This document shows positions 19,166 to 29,620 of a stretch of 64,000 nucleotides of DNA, one piece after another (the stretch's first letter is position 1; every line of letters starts with the position of its first letter). The position numbers were made by a program, and so were the translations under genes. The stretch spans positions 868,001 through 932,000 of the forward strand of contig NZ_SJRX01000001.1 in the NCBI RefSeq assembly GCF_004352845.1. Reading direction: 5' to 3'. Source of the stretch: Luteimonas terricola (GTDB taxonomy: Bacteria > Pseudomonadota > Gammaproteobacteria > Xanthomonadales > Xanthomonadaceae). The notes beneath the pieces were generated by a model. It did no database searches. It was not told the DNA's origin and saw nothing but the letters and a program-made list of their open reading frames with translations.

Positions 19166-20094
19166 GCCTGCCAGCGCCCGCGCTGCCGCTGTACCTGGTC
19201 GACGCCAGCCTGTACGTGTTCCGTGCCTGGCATTCGATGCCGGCCGACGGCTTCCACGACGCCGACGGCTGGCCGACCAACGCGGTGCACGGCTTCGCCC
19301 GCTTCCTGCTCGACCTGCTCGAGCGCGAGCGGCCGCGGCACATCGCCATCGCGTTCGATGAAGCCCTGGACTCCTGCTTCCGCAACGCGCTGTACCCGGC
19401 CTACAAGGCCAACCGCGACCCGGCCCCCGTCGAACTCAAGCGCCAGTTCGCCTACTGCAAGGCGCTGTGTGCTGCGCTCGGGCTGCCGGTGCTGGCGCAT
19501 CGCGAATACGAGGCCGATGACCTGATCGGCGCAGCGCTGGTGGCGGCGCGCAGGGACGGCTTCCGCGGCGTGATCGTGTCGGCGGACAAGGATCTGTCAC
19601 AGCTGCTGGAAACCCACGACGAGCAGTGGGATTACGCCCGCGGGCAGCGCTGGGGCGCTGCCGGGGTCAAGGCGCGCCACGGCGTGCACGCGCACCAGGT
19701 CGCCGACTACCTTGCGCTGTGCGGCGACGCGGTCGACAACATCCCCGGCGTGCCCGGCGTCGGCAGCAAGACCGCCGCCGTGCTGCTCGCTCACTTCGGC
19801 AGCCTCGACGCCCTGCTCGAACGCATGGACGAAGTGGCCTTCCTGCGCCTGCGGGGCGCGGCCACCGTCGCCGTGCGACTGCGCGAACACCGCGAACAGG
19901 TGCTGCTGTACCGGCAGCTGTCGACGATCGCCTGCGACGCGCCGCTGCTCGATGCGGCCCCGCCGTTCGCGCGCGCCGCGGCCGAGGCCGGCACCCTGGC
20001 CGCGTTCGCCGACGCGGTGGGCTTCGGCCCGATGACGCGCCGCCGGCTGGAGACCTTCGCCGGCGACAGCGCGCCCGCCGCTGCGCGGGCTTAG
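19162..20094 (+). CDS. 5'-3' exonuclease (FEN/Pol I N-terminal type)
   Basis: Stand-alone 5'-3' exonuclease/flap nuclease of 310 residues, related to the N-terminal domain of DNA polymerase I and to Xni. The metal-binding acidic residues are visible in YLVDASLYVFRAWHS, EYEADDLIGA, VSADKDLSQLL and GDAVDNIPGVPGVGSKTA, the last including the helix-hairpin-helix DNA-binding motif. The start is the GTG overlapping the nitroreductase stop. Likely acts in RNA primer or flap removal. Longer than E. coli Xni (about 250), with an extra C-terminal Ala-rich region. Confidence 0.9.
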   Translation: MSLPAPALPLYLVDASLYVFRAWHSMPADGFHDADGWPTNAVHGFARFLLDLLERERPRHIAIAFDEALDSCFRNALYPAYKANRDPAPVELKRQFAYCKALCAALGLPVLAHREYEADDLIGAALVAARRDGFRGVIVSADKDLSQLLETHDEQWDYARGQRWGAAGVKARHGVHAHQVADYLALCGDAVDNIPGVPGVGSKTAAVLLAHFGSLDALLERMDEVAFLRLRGAATVAVRLREHREQVLLYRQLSTIACDAPLLDAAPPFARAAAEAGTLAAFADAVGFGPMTRRRLETFAGDSAPAAARA

Positions 20095-20117
20095 GCGCGC
20101 GGGGTTAGGATCGGGCC

Positions 20118-20684
20118 ATGGACAACGACAGTCGCGAACAGCACACGGACGAGCCCGAGGTCCTCTACAAGGGCGAATGGCTGCGCATGGTCAAGCGCGG
20201 CCACTGGGAATCCTGCGAGCGCACCCACGGCAAGGACGGCCTCGCCGTGCTGGTGATCGCGGTGACGCCCGACGACCACGTCCTGTTCGTCGAGCAGTAT
20301 CGCGTGCCGCTGGGCGCGCGCACGATCGAGATGCCCGCCGGCCTGGTCGGCGACGATTTCAGCGAAGACACCCTGGAGTCCGCCGCGCGCCGCGAGCTGA
20401 TCGAGGAAACCGGCTGGGACGCCGGGCGCATCGACGTGCTGCTGACAGGTCCCACCTCATCGGGCATGAGCAACGAGCGCATCGCCTTCGCCCGCGCGCT
20501 GGACCTGCGCAAGGTCGGCGATGGCGGCGGCGTCGACGACGAGGCGATCACCGTCCATGCCATCCCGCGCGCGACCGCCCCGGCCTGGCTGATGCAGAAA
20601 TACGCCGAGGGCTACGAGCTCGACCTCAAGCTCTGGGCGGGGCTGTGGATGATCGAGCACAACCCCGACGGCACGAAGGCCTGA
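20118..20684 (+). CDS. Nudix hydrolase, ADP-ribose pyrophosphatase type
   Basis: 188-residue Nudix hydrolase. The Nudix helix is RRELIEETGW, preceded by IEMPAGLVGDDFSED, giving the G...E...REL.EE.G pattern with one residue more than the classical spacing between the first Glu and REL. This resembles the ADP-ribose pyrophosphatase group; the substrate is not certain. It begins 23 nt after the exonuclease gene and is convergent with pip. Confidence 0.86.
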   Translation: MDNDSREQHTDEPEVLYKGEWLRMVKRGHWESCERTHGKDGLAVLVIAVTPDDHVLFVEQYRVPLGARTIEMPAGLVGDDFSEDTLESAARRELIEETGWDAGRIDVLLTGPTSSGMSNERIAFARALDLRKVGDGGGVDDEAITVHAIPRATAPAWLMQKYAEGYELDLKLWAGLWMIEHNPDGTKA

Positions 20685-20732
20685 GTCGGGCGGGGCCCTG
20701 ACTCCCGCAAGCTTCGCCCCACCCGCGCAGGA

Positions 20733-21674
20733 TCAGGCGAAGCGGTCGGTCGCCCGCACCAGGGCGTCGACCGTTTCCGCCTCGAAGGCCGAATGGCCCG
20801 AGGTCGGCGTGACCACCAGTTCGGCCTTGGGCCAGACCTGATGGAGGTCCCAGGCGTTCTGGATCGGGCAGACCACGTCGTAGCGGCCGTGCACGATGAC
20901 ACCGGGGATGTCGACGATGCGGTAGGCATCGCGCAGCAGCTGGTCGTCGACTTCGAAGAAGCCGGCGTTGGTGAAATAGTGGTTCTCGATCCGCGCGAAG
21001 GCCAGCGCGAACTGCGGATCCTCATGGTCGGCCATGAAACCGGGATCGATGTGCAGGAAGCTGGTCGCCGCTTCCCACACGCTCCAGGCGCGCGCGGCGG
21101 CCAGGCGGGTGGCTTCGTCGTCGGAGGTCAGGCGGCGGTGGAAGGCCGCGATCAGGTCGCCGCGCTCGCTTTCCGGAATGGCCGCGATGTAATGCTGCCA
21201 AGCCTCCGGGAACAGGCGCGACGCGCCCTCCTGGTAGAACCATTCCAGCTCCCAGCGACGCAGCATGAAGATGCCGCGCAGCACCAGCGCGGCAACCTGC
21301 TTCGGGTGCGCCTGGGCGTAGGCCAGGGCCAGGGTCGAGCCCCAGGAGCCGCCGAACACCTGCCAGCAGTCGATGCCCAGGTGTGCGCGCAGGCGCTCGA
21401 TATCCTCGACCAGGTGCCAGGTGGTGTTGTCGACGAGGTCGGCATGCGGTGTCGAGCGGCCCGAGCCGCGCTGGTCGAACAGCACGATGCGGTACTTCGC
21501 CGGGTCGTGGAAGCGGCGCATCTTCTCCGTGCAACCGCCGCCCGGGCCGCCATGCAACAGCACCACCGGCTTGCCCTCGGGATTGCCGCACTGCTCGTAG
21601 TACAGGACGTGGCGATCGTCGACACGGAGCGTGCCTGTGTCGAAGGGTTCGATCTCGGGATACAGCGTGCGCAT
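20733..21674 (-). CDS. pip: Proline iminopeptidase
   Basis: Alpha/beta-hydrolase of 313 residues (S33) that removes N-terminal proline from peptides. Oxyanion-side motif LLHGGPGGGC, nucleophile elbow GGSWGS (Ser within GxSxGS), then the acid (VHGRYDVVCPI) and histidine (TSGHSAFE) segments. The N-terminus MRTLYPEIEPFDTG is typical and fixes the start at 21674. The length equals the family norm. It is co-oriented with prmC, 52 bp downstream of it. Confidence 0.94.
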   Translation of the reverse strand: MRTLYPEIEPFDTGTLRVDDRHVLYYEQCGNPEGKPVVLLHGGPGGGCTEKMRRFHDPAKYRIVLFDQRGSGRSTPHADLVDNTTWHLVEDIERLRAHLGIDCWQVFGGSWGSTLALAYAQAHPKQVAALVLRGIFMLRRWELEWFYQEGASRLFPEAWQHYIAAIPESERGDLIAAFHRRLTSDDEATRLAAARAWSVWEAATSFLHIDPGFMADHEDPQFALAFARIENHYFTNAGFFEVDDQLLRDAYRIVDIPGVIVHGRYDVVCPIQNAWDLHQVWPKAELVVTPTSGHSAFEAETVDALVRATDRFA

Positions 21675-21726
21675 GCAGATACGGCCTCGTACGGAAAAAC
21701 GCGGCCAGTCTAGCAGCCGGTCCCGC

Positions 21727-22566
21727 TCAAACCACGGGCCTGCGCCCGAGGCTGACGCGGTCGCGGCCCTCGAGGTCGGGCACGGTGGCCACCGCATCCA
21801 GACCCGCCGCCAGCAGCAGGTCGCGGACCGCCGGCCCCTGGTCGAAGCCGTGCTCGAGCAGCAGCCAGCCGCCAGCGACCAGGTGCTCCGACGCCGCCGC
21901 CGCGATGGCCCGGATCGCGTCCAGGCCATCGGCGCCGGACGCCAGCGCGGACGGCGGTTCGTGTCGCAGGTCGCCCTGCCCAAGGTGCGGATCGCCATCG
22001 GCGATATAGGGCGGATTGCTGGCCACCAGGTCGAAGCGCTCCCCCGACAGCGGCGCGAACCAGTCGCCGGCGCGGCATTCCACGCGATCGCCCAGGCCAT
22101 GGGCCAGCGCGTTGTCGCGTGCCACTGCAAGCGCGGCTTCGCTGCGATCGGTGGCGACCACCTGCGCCAGCGGCCGCTCGCTGGCGATGGCCAGCGCGAT
22201 CGCACCGCTGCCGGTGCCGAGATCGGCCACGCGCGCCGGCGCCCCGGGATCCAGCCGCGCCAGCGCCTCTTCGACCAGCAACTCGGTTTCCGGGCGCGGG
22301 ATCAGGGTGTCCGGCGTCACCGTCAGGCCCAGGGTCCAGAAACCGCGCCGGCCGAGGAGGTAGGCCACGGGCTCGCCTGCGGCGCGCCGGGCCACCAGGC
22401 CCCGGAACCGCGCCTCGGCGTCTGCCGGCAGGACGGATTCACCATGGGCATACAGCCAGGAGCGCGGGCGATCCAGCACCTCCAACAGCAGCAGTGCGGC
22501 CTCGTCAGCCGTGATCTGCTCCCGGGCCAGCGCAAGGGATTGCGAGACGCTGCGTTCATTATTCAT
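21727..22566 (-). CDS. prmC: Release-factor glutamine N5-methyltransferase
   Basis: SAM-dependent methyltransferase that modifies the glutamine of the GGQ motif of RF1/RF2. 279 residues: an N-terminal helical domain (1–80), then the Rossmann methyltransferase with SAM motif [16 protein letters not shown] and the catalytic NPPY in [14 protein letters not shown] place the start at the ATG 22566 ([11 protein letters not shown]); a TTG nine nt upstream is possible but overlaps the OxyR box of ahpC. The gene is away from its substrate gene prfA and divergent from ahpC. Confidence 0.94.
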   Translation of the reverse strand: MNNERSVSQSLALAREQITADEAALLLLEVLDRPRSWLYAHGESVLPADAEARFRGLVARRAAGEPVAYLLGRRGFWTLGLTVTPDTLIPRPETELLVEEALARLDPGAPARVADLGTGSGAIALAIASERPLAQVVATDRSEAALAVARDNALAHGLGDRVECRAGDWFAPLSGERFDLVASNPPYIADGDPHLGQGDLRHEPPSALASGADGLDAIRAIAAAASEHLVAGGWLLLEHGFDQGPAVRDLLLAAGLDAVATVPDLEGRDRVSLGRRPVV

Positions 22567-22601
22567 AGATATCAACTATTGATTGGATAACTACAATTAA
22601 C
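22565..22601 (+). promoter_or_regulatory. OxyR binding site upstream of ahpC
   Basis: 22565–22579 reads ATAGATATCAACTAT, a full match to the OxyR half-site ATAGNTNNNANCTAT. After a 7-nt spacer, 22587–22601 is a weaker second half-site (ATA, central T and A conserved). The 15–7–15 layout is the one described for OxyR tetramers. It sits just upstream of the ahpC promoter and overlaps the first codon of prmC. The oxyR gene itself is in the same cluster. Confidence 0.82.
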
Positions 22602-22630
22602 TTCACTTATTGATAGTCTGTACCTAACAT
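22602..22630 (+). promoter_or_regulatory. Predicted ahpC promoter
   Basis: TTCACT at 22602–22607 and TAACAT at 22625–22630, 17 nt apart, each 4 of 6 to the sigma-70 consensus, immediately after the OxyR box as expected for class-II-like activation. The region 22560–22630 is strongly A/T rich against a 70% GC background. A ribosome site GAGGA precedes the ATG at 22683. Confidence 0.5.
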
Positions 22631-22682
22631 TCCCTTCGTCCGGCAGCGCCGGTGCCCCTTCCCACCCACCCATGAGGATTCC

Positions 22683-23243
22683 ATGTCCGTCATCAATACC
22701 GAAATCAAGCCGTTCAAGGCTACCGCGTACCACAACGGCGAATTCGTCGAAGTCGACAGCGCCAACCTGAAGGGCAAGTGGTCCGTATTCGTGTTCTACC
22801 CGGCCGACTTCACCTTCGTCTGCCCGACCGAGCTCGAGGACCTGGCGATCAACCATGACGAGTTCAAGAAGCTCGGCGTGGAGATCTACAGCGTGTCGAC
22901 CGACACCCACTTCTCGCACAAGGCCTGGCACGACACCTCGGATGCGATCGGCAAGATCCAGTATCCGATGATCGGCGACCCGACCCACGAGATCTCCAAG
23001 GGCTTCGAGATCTTGCGCCCGTCCGGCCTGGCCGACCGCGGCACCTTCATCGTCGACCCGGAAGGCGTGATCCAGTCGATCGAGATCACCGCCGAGGGCA
23101 TCGGCCGTGACGCGCTGGAGCTGCTGCGCAAGGTCAAGGCCGCCCAGTACGTCGCCGCCCATCCGGGCGAGGTGTGCCCGGCCAAGTGGAAGGAAGGCGA
23201 GAAGACGCTGAAGCCGTCGCTGGACCTGGTCGGCAAGATCTAA
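22683..23243 (+). CDS. ahpC: Alkyl hydroperoxide reductase subunit C
   Basis: Typical two-Cys peroxiredoxin that reduces H2O2, organic peroxides and peroxynitrite in the cytoplasm, recycled by AhpF. 186 residues, standard. Peroxidatic Cys47 lies in DFTFVCPTE and resolving Cys165 in GEVCPAKW. It follows an OxyR box and promoter, so it is very likely peroxide-inducible. A structured intergenic repeat separates it from ahpF by 205 bp, which may set the ahpC:ahpF ratio by transcript processing or partial termination (inference). Confidence 0.97.
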   Translation: MSVINTEIKPFKATAYHNGEFVEVDSANLKGKWSVFVFYPADFTFVCPTELEDLAINHDEFKKLGVEIYSVSTDTHFSHKAWHDTSDAIGKIQYPMIGDPTHEISKGFEILRPSGLADRGTFIVDPEGVIQSIEITAEGIGRDALELLRKVKAAQYVAAHPGEVCPAKWKEGEKTLKPSLDLVGKI

Positions 23244-23257
23244 GTCCGCCGAGCTTT

Positions 23258-23304
23258 TGTAGGAGCTGCTACAGCAGCGATCGCGGCTATAGCCGCTCCT
23301 GCAG
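23258..23304. repeat. REP-like pair (GTAGGAGC family), tail to tail
   Basis: Two inverted units joined at CGATCG: 23258–23280 beginning TGTAGGAGC and the reverse-strand unit 23281–23304. Each has an inner palindrome, GCTGCTACAGCAGC in the left unit and GCGGCTATAGCCGC in the right. The stem is kept while its sequence differs. A single unit of the same family is at 44421–44444. It lies between ahpC and ahpF. Confidence 0.8.
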
Positions 23305-23313
23305 GCGCCCAGC

Positions 23314-23336
23314 CCACCCCGCTTCCAGTGGGGTGG
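23314..23336. terminator. Possible hairpin in the ahpC–ahpF gap
   Basis: CCACCCC (23314–23320) pairs with GGGGTGG (23330–23336), 9-nt loop, just after the REP-like pair. No U tract, so at most an attenuating or processing structure. The remainder of the gap up to 23448 shows only a ribosome site (AGGAG) before ahpF. Confidence 0.35.
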
Positions 23337-23448
23337 GGCTGGACCGGAGTCCGTGCCACGGCGCGGCCTGCGGTCCATCCCCACGCCGGATGCGACCCGT
23401 CGATGACGGGACGCAGGCCCCCGCCTTGCCGTTTACCAGGAGTTCCCC

Positions 23449-25035
23449 ATGCTCGAAGACGATCTCAAGACCCAGCTCAAGGCCTATCTCGAGCGCCTGC
23501 AGCGCCCGGTGGTGCTGGTGGCCAGCGTCGACGACGGCACCAGCTCCGCCGAGATGCTGGAACTGCTGGAAGACATCCGCGCGCTGTCGGACAAGGTCTC
23601 GGTCGAGGTGTCGCGCGACGATGCCCACCGCAAGCCCTCCTTCGCCGTGACCTCCCCCGGCCATGACATCGACCTGCGCTTCGCGGGCCTGCCGATGGGC
23701 CACGAGTTCACTTCGCTGGTGCTGGCCCTGCTGCAGGTCGGCGGCCATCCGTCGAAGGCCGCGCCGGAGCTGCTGGAGCAGGTCCGCGGTCTCGAGGGCG
23801 AGTACCGCTTCGAGACCTATTTCTCGCTGTCCTGCCAGAACTGCCCGGACGTGGTCCAGGCGTTGAACCTGGCGGCCGTGCTCAACCCCAACATCCACCA
23901 CGTGGCCATCGACGGCGCCCTGTTCCAGGACGAAGTCGAGGCGCGCGAGGTGATGTCGGTGCCGACCGTGTTCCTCAACGGCGAAGTCTTCGACCAGGGC
24001 CGGATGAGCCTGGAGCAGATCGTCGCCAAGCTCGACACCGGTGCCGCCAAGCGCGACGCCGCGGCCATCGCGAAGAAGGACGTGTTCGACGTGCTCGTGG
24101 TCGGCGGCGGCCCCGCCGGCGCCGCGGCCGCGATCTATGCCGCGCGCAAGGGCATCCGCACCGGCGTGGCCTCGGAGCGCTTCGGCGGCCAGGTGCTCGA
24201 CACCATGTCGATCGAGAACTTCATCTCGGTGCAGGAAACCGACGGCCCGCGCCTGGCGGCACAGCTCGAAGCGCACGTGCGCCAGTACGACGTCGACATC
24301 ATGAACCTGCAGCGCGGCAGTGCGCTCAGCCAGGACGACGACGGCATCACCACCGTCGAACTCGAGAGCGGCGCAGCGGTCCGCGGCCGCAGCGTGATCC
24401 TGGCCACCGGCGCGCGCTGGCGGCAGATGGGCGTGCCCGGCGAGGACCAGTACCGCAACAAGGGCGTGGCCTACTGCCCGCACTGCGACGGCCCCTTGTT
24501 CAAGGGCAAGCGCGTGGCGGTGATCGGCGGCGGCAACTCCGGCGTCGAGGCCGCGATCGACCTCGCCGGCATCGTCAGCCACGTGACCCTGGTCGAGTTC
24601 GACAGCCAGCTGCGCGCCGACGAAGTGCTGCAGCGCAAGCTGCGCAGCCTGTCCAACGTCCGCATCATCACTTCCGCGCAGACCACCGAGGTGCTCGGCG
24701 ACGGCAAGCGCGTCAACGGCCTGGTCTACCGCGACCGCGCCGGCGGCGATTCCCATCGCGTGGAGCTGGAGGGCGTGTTCGTGCAGATCGGCCTGCTGCC
24801 CAACACCGAGTGGCTGAAGGGCACGATCGAACTCAGCCCTCGCGGCGAGATCGTCGTCGACGACGCCGGCCGCACCTCGCTGCCGGGCGTGTTCGCCGCG
24901 GGCGACGCCACCACGGTGCCCTACAAGCAGATCGTCATCGCCATGGGCGAAGGCGCCAAGGCCGCGCTGAGCGCGTTCGACCACCTGATCCGCACCAGCA
25001 GCCCGAAGGCGGAGGCGGCGACGGCCGAGGCCTGA
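23449..25035 (+). CDS. ahpF: Alkyl hydroperoxide reductase subunit F
   Basis: NADH-dependent flavoprotein disulfide reductase that recycles AhpC. 528 residues, near the E. coli length. The N-terminal tandem thioredoxin-fold domain carries Cys129/Cys132 (SCQNC). The FAD/NADH thioredoxin-reductase part has [20 protein letters not shown], redox Cys343/Cys346 (YCPHCDG) and the second dinucleotide loop [17 protein letters not shown], then the FAD-binding VFAAGDAT. Follows ahpC and precedes oxyR on the same strand. Confidence 0.97.
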   Translation: MLEDDLKTQLKAYLERLQRPVVLVASVDDGTSSAEMLELLEDIRALSDKVSVEVSRDDAHRKPSFAVTSPGHDIDLRFAGLPMGHEFTSLVLALLQVGGHPSKAAPELLEQVRGLEGEYRFETYFSLSCQNCPDVVQALNLAAVLNPNIHHVAIDGALFQDEVEAREVMSVPTVFLNGEVFDQGRMSLEQIVAKLDTGAAKRDAAAIAKKDVFDVLVVGGGPAGAAAAIYAARKGIRTGVASERFGGQVLDTMSIENFISVQETDGPRLAAQLEAHVRQYDVDIMNLQRGSALSQDDDGITTVELESGAAVRGRSVILATGARWRQMGVPGEDQYRNKGVAYCPHCDGPLFKGKRVAVIGGGNSGVEAAIDLAGIVSHVTLVEFDSQLRADEVLQRKLRSLSNVRIITSAQTTEVLGDGKRVNGLVYRDRAGGDSHRVELEGVFVQIGLLPNTEWLKGTIELSPRGEIVVDDAGRTSLPGVFAAGDATTVPYKQIVIAMGEGAKAALSAFDHLIRTSSPKAEAATAEA

Positions 25036-25064
25036 ACCGCACCGCCCACGGAAGGGGCATCACC

Positions 25065-26018
25065 ATGAACCTGCGCGACCTGAGCTACTTCATCGCCCTT
25101 GCCGAGCACCTGCACTTCGGCCGCGCCGCGGCGGCCAGCTTCGTCAGCCAGCCCACGCTGTCCACCCAGATCCGCAAGCTGGAGGAGGAACTGGGGGTGG
25201 TCCTGGTGGAGCGCGCGCCGCGCAACGTGATGCTCACGCCCGCCGGCCGCGACGTCGCCGCGCGCGCGCGGCGGATCGTGGCCGACGTCGACGAGATGCG
25301 CGAGGCCGCACGCCGCAGCCAGGACCCCGAGGCGGGCAAGGTGACCCTGGGCCTGTTCCCGACGCTCGGACCCTACCTGCTGCCGCACGTGGTGCCCGCC
25401 ATCCGCACGCGCTTCCCGGAGCTCGAGCTGCTGCTGGTGGAAGAGAAGAGCGACGTCCTGCTCGAACGCCTGCAGCAGGGCCGGCTCGACGCGGCCCTGC
25501 TGGCGCTGCCGGTCAACGATGAGCAGCTGCACCTTGAATTCCTGTTCGAGGAGCCGTTCGTGCTCGCCGTACCGGAGGCGCATCCGCTCGCCGGCCGCAG
25601 CCCGCTGTCGCTCGACGACCTCGCCGACGAACGCCTGCTGCTGCTTGCGGATGGCCACTGCCTGCGCGACCAGGCGCTCGACGTCTGCCACCTGTCGGGA
25701 GCCTCCGAAAAGGGCGAGTTCCAGGCCACCAGCCTCGAGACCCTGCGGCAGATGGTCGCGGCCAACGTCGGCGTCACCCTGCTGCCGATGCTGGCGGTGA
25801 AGCCGCCGGTCGCGCGCTCGGACAGCATCGAACTGGTGCCTTTCCGCGACCCGCCGCCCAGCCGCCGCATCGCCCTGGCCTGGCGCAAGAGCACGGCGAT
25901 GACGCCTTTCCTGCAGGAGTTCGCCCAGGTGCTGCGCGGACTGCCGGCGGACCTGCTGCTGCCCACGGTGCGCGAGAGCACCCTGCCGATGCACGTCCCC
26001 GGCGCGCCCGGCGTCTAG
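25065..26018 (+). CDS. oxyR: Hydrogen-peroxide sensor/regulator OxyR
   Basis: LysR-type activator of the peroxide response. 317 residues: N-terminal winged helix (MNLRDLSYFIALAEHLHFGRA...), then the periplasmic-binding-like regulatory domain. The redox cysteines are Cys199 and Cys208 in DGHCLRDQALDVCHLSGA, with the same numbering and 9-residue spacing as in E. coli, which separates it from other LysR proteins. The gene is 29 bp after ahpF, probably cotranscribed with it. The OxyR box at 22565 supports autogenous cluster control. Confidence 0.95.
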   Translation: MNLRDLSYFIALAEHLHFGRAAAASFVSQPTLSTQIRKLEEELGVVLVERAPRNVMLTPAGRDVAARARRIVADVDEMREAARRSQDPEAGKVTLGLFPTLGPYLLPHVVPAIRTRFPELELLLVEEKSDVLLERLQQGRLDAALLALPVNDEQLHLEFLFEEPFVLAVPEAHPLAGRSPLSLDDLADERLLLLADGHCLRDQALDVCHLSGASEKGEFQATSLETLRQMVAANVGVTLLPMLAVKPPVARSDSIELVPFRDPPPSRRIALAWRKSTAMTPFLQEFAQVLRGLPADLLLPTVRESTLPMHVPGAPGV

Positions 26019-26050
26019 TCGCGACCCGACGGGATTCTTCCCCGCAGAAG

Positions 26051-26629
26051 TCAGCTGCCGGTGCCGACCCGGCAGCTGACGCCGGTGCCGCCGAGGCCGC
26101 AATAGCCGCCTGGATTCTTCGACAGGTACTGCTGGTGCTCCTCTTCCGCGTAGTGGAAGGGAGGCGCGGGGAACACGATCCCGGTCGTGATCCCGCCATG
26201 GCCCGCGGCGGACAGCCGCTCCTGGTAGGCCTCGCGGCTGGCCAGCGCGGCTTCGTGCTGCTCCGCAGTGCAGCAATGCAGCACCGACCGGTACTGGCTG
26301 CCGATGTCATTGCCCTGGCGCATGCCCTGGGTGGGGTCATGCCCCTCCCAGAAGCGGGCGAGCAGCGCCTCGAACCCGATCCGCCCCGGGTCGTACACCA
26401 CCAGCACCACCTCGGCGTGGCCGGTGCGGCCGCTGCAGACCTCGCGGTAGTCCGGCGCTGGCGCATCCCCGCCGGCGTAGCCCACGGCCGTCGTCTCCAC
26501 GCCCGGCAGCGTCCAGAACAGCCGCTCGGCGCCCCAGAAACAGCCCATCCCGAAGACCACCCGCTGCATGCCGGGGAACTCCCCCTGCAGCGGACGGCCG
26601 TGGACATGGTGGATATTGGACAGGCGCAT
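26051..26629 (-). CDS. msrA: Peptide methionine sulfoxide reductase A
   Basis: Reduces the S-epimer of methionine sulfoxide in proteins. 192 residues. The catalytic Cys30 is in [13 protein letters not shown], and the resolving-cysteine tail is [15 protein letters not shown]. The long N-terminus ([20 protein letters not shown]) is a common feature of xanthomonad-type MsrA as far as I recall. It is convergent with oxyR and divergent from glnS. The location beside the peroxide cluster fits an oxidative-repair role. Confidence 0.94.
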   Translation of the reverse strand: MRLSNIHHVHGRPLQGEFPGMQRVVFGMGCFWGAERLFWTLPGVETTAVGYAGGDAPAPDYREVCSGRTGHAEVVLVVYDPGRIGFEALLARFWEGHDPTQGMRQGNDIGSQYRSVLHCCTAEQHEAALASREAYQERLSAAGHGGITTGIVFPAPPFHYAEEEHQQYLSKNPGGYCGLGGTGVSCRVGTGS

Positions 26630-26760
26630 GGCGTGGCACTCGACGTGGGATCCACCTGATCGTGGGCGCTCGGACCCGCAGGTTCAAGCCGCGCACGCGC
26701 CGGCTCGGCTACACTGCCCGGTCCATGGCGCAGGCCCGCGCCCGCACCCTTGAAGACCGC

Positions 26761-28515
<1,755 letters not shown>

Positions 28516-28615
28516 CGCCCACCCGACGTCATACTGGCCAACGGCGCCAGCGTCCCCGGCTGAACAACCGCGGCGGCGCTACCATGCCCGCGCCGCCCGA
28601 ACTCCGGAGACTCCC

Positions 28616-29017
28616 ATGCGACGGATCGTCCAATCCGCCATACCCGTCCTGTTCGCACTCTGCCTCGCCGCGTGCGCCGCCCCGCTGCCGGACGCCGGCG
28701 TGAGCGCGCCACCCATGAGCGATCCGCTGCCGGCCACGCCGGTGCCGGCGCAGCCCGCGCGCCCGGCCGTCGCCGGCGTGCCCGACCTCGACCGCAGCTG
28801 CCGCGTCGACAGCGACTGCGCGGTGAAGAATGTCGGCAATTGCTGCGGCTATTTCCCCGCCTGCGTAAACACGGACGCCCAGCCCGATCCTGCGGCCGTG
28901 CAGGCCGCATGCGCGCAGTCGGGCATGGTCGGGGTCTGCGGCTTCAAGGAGATCGAGGCCTGCGCCTGCGTCGCCAGCACCTGCGAGCCGGCGTCGTCCG
29001 CGGGAGCGCTGCGATGA
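28616..29017 (+). CDS. Small cysteine-rich lipoprotein
   Basis: 133 residues, not recognised. Lipoprotein signal peptide with lipobox LAAC near residue 20, a Pro/Ala linker, and a C-terminal domain with about ten cysteines in DRSCRVDSDCAVKNVGNCCG, FPACVN, ACAQSG, VCGFKEIEACACVASTC. The spacing suggests several disulfides in a small knotted domain exposed in the envelope. It overlaps the next gene's ATG (ATGA), so it is cotranscribed with the deaminase, with no obvious functional link. Confidence 0.8.
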   Translation: MRRIVQSAIPVLFALCLAACAAPLPDAGVSAPPMSDPLPATPVPAQPARPAVAGVPDLDRSCRVDSDCAVKNVGNCCGYFPACVNTDAQPDPAAVQAACAQSGMVGVCGFKEIEACACVASTCEPASSAGALR

Positions 29018-29592
29018 ACCTGCCCGCACGCGTCGGCCTGCAGCTTCCCGAATGGGTCCAAAGCGTTGTCGAACGCGACCGCACCTACACCAGCGACGCC
29101 GACAAGGTGGCGCTCGCGATCGCGCTCGCGGCGCGCAATATCGCCGAGGCCACCGGCGGCCCGTTCGGCGCGGTGGTGTTCGGTCCGGACGACCGCGTGG
29201 TCGCCGCCGGCGTGAATGTCGTCCTGCCGCAGTCGACCTCGCTGGCGCATGCCGAGACCATGGCCTACATGCTCGCCCAGCAGTCCCTGGGGCGGGCGCG
29301 CATCAACGTCGACGACCAGGACCGGCCCTGCGGCCCCTACACCCTGGCCACCTCGGCGCAGCCCTGCTGCCAGTGCTATGGCGCCACCATCTGGGCCGGC
29401 GTCGACCGCCTGCTGATCGGCGCCCGTTCCGATGACGTGCACGAACTCACCGAGTTCGACGAGGGTCCGCTCCCCGAAGACTGGCCCGGCGAACTCGCCC
29501 GCCGCGGCATCGAGGTCGTACGCGACATCGCCCGCGACCAGGCGCGCGACGTGCTTGCCCGCTACGGCAGCGACGGCGGCCAGCGCTACTGA
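29014..29592 (+). CDS. CMP/dCMP-type nucleoside deaminase family protein
   Basis: Zinc-dependent deaminase fold, 192 residues. Zinc and proton-shuttle motif HAETMA (His-Ala-Glu) and the second zinc motif PCCQC in SAQPCCQCYGATIWAG. This resembles guanine or tRNA-adenosine deaminase relatives, but substrate cannot be told; tadA-type tRNA recognition residues are not evident. Start overlaps the lipoprotein stop. A short gap of 28 bp precedes rlmM. Confidence 0.85.
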   Translation: MNLPARVGLQLPEWVQSVVERDRTYTSDADKVALAIALAARNIAEATGGPFGAVVFGPDDRVVAAGVNVVLPQSTSLAHAETMAYMLAQQSLGRARINVDDQDRPCGPYTLATSAQPCCQCYGATIWAGVDRLLIGARSDDVHELTEFDEGPLPEDWPGELARRGIEVVRDIARDQARDVLARYGSDGGQRY

Positions 29593-29620
29593 TGCCCGCG
29601 GCCCCGGCAGGCGCATCGGC

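Noticed and set aside
22567-22575. TTG start adding three codons to prmC
   Set aside because: TTG is a weak start and this codon falls inside the OxyR box; the ATG at 22566 is sufficient.
23287-24984. Long minus-strand frame opposite ahpF
   Set aside because: Shadow of a gene with full AhpF motifs; no independent start or ribosome site.
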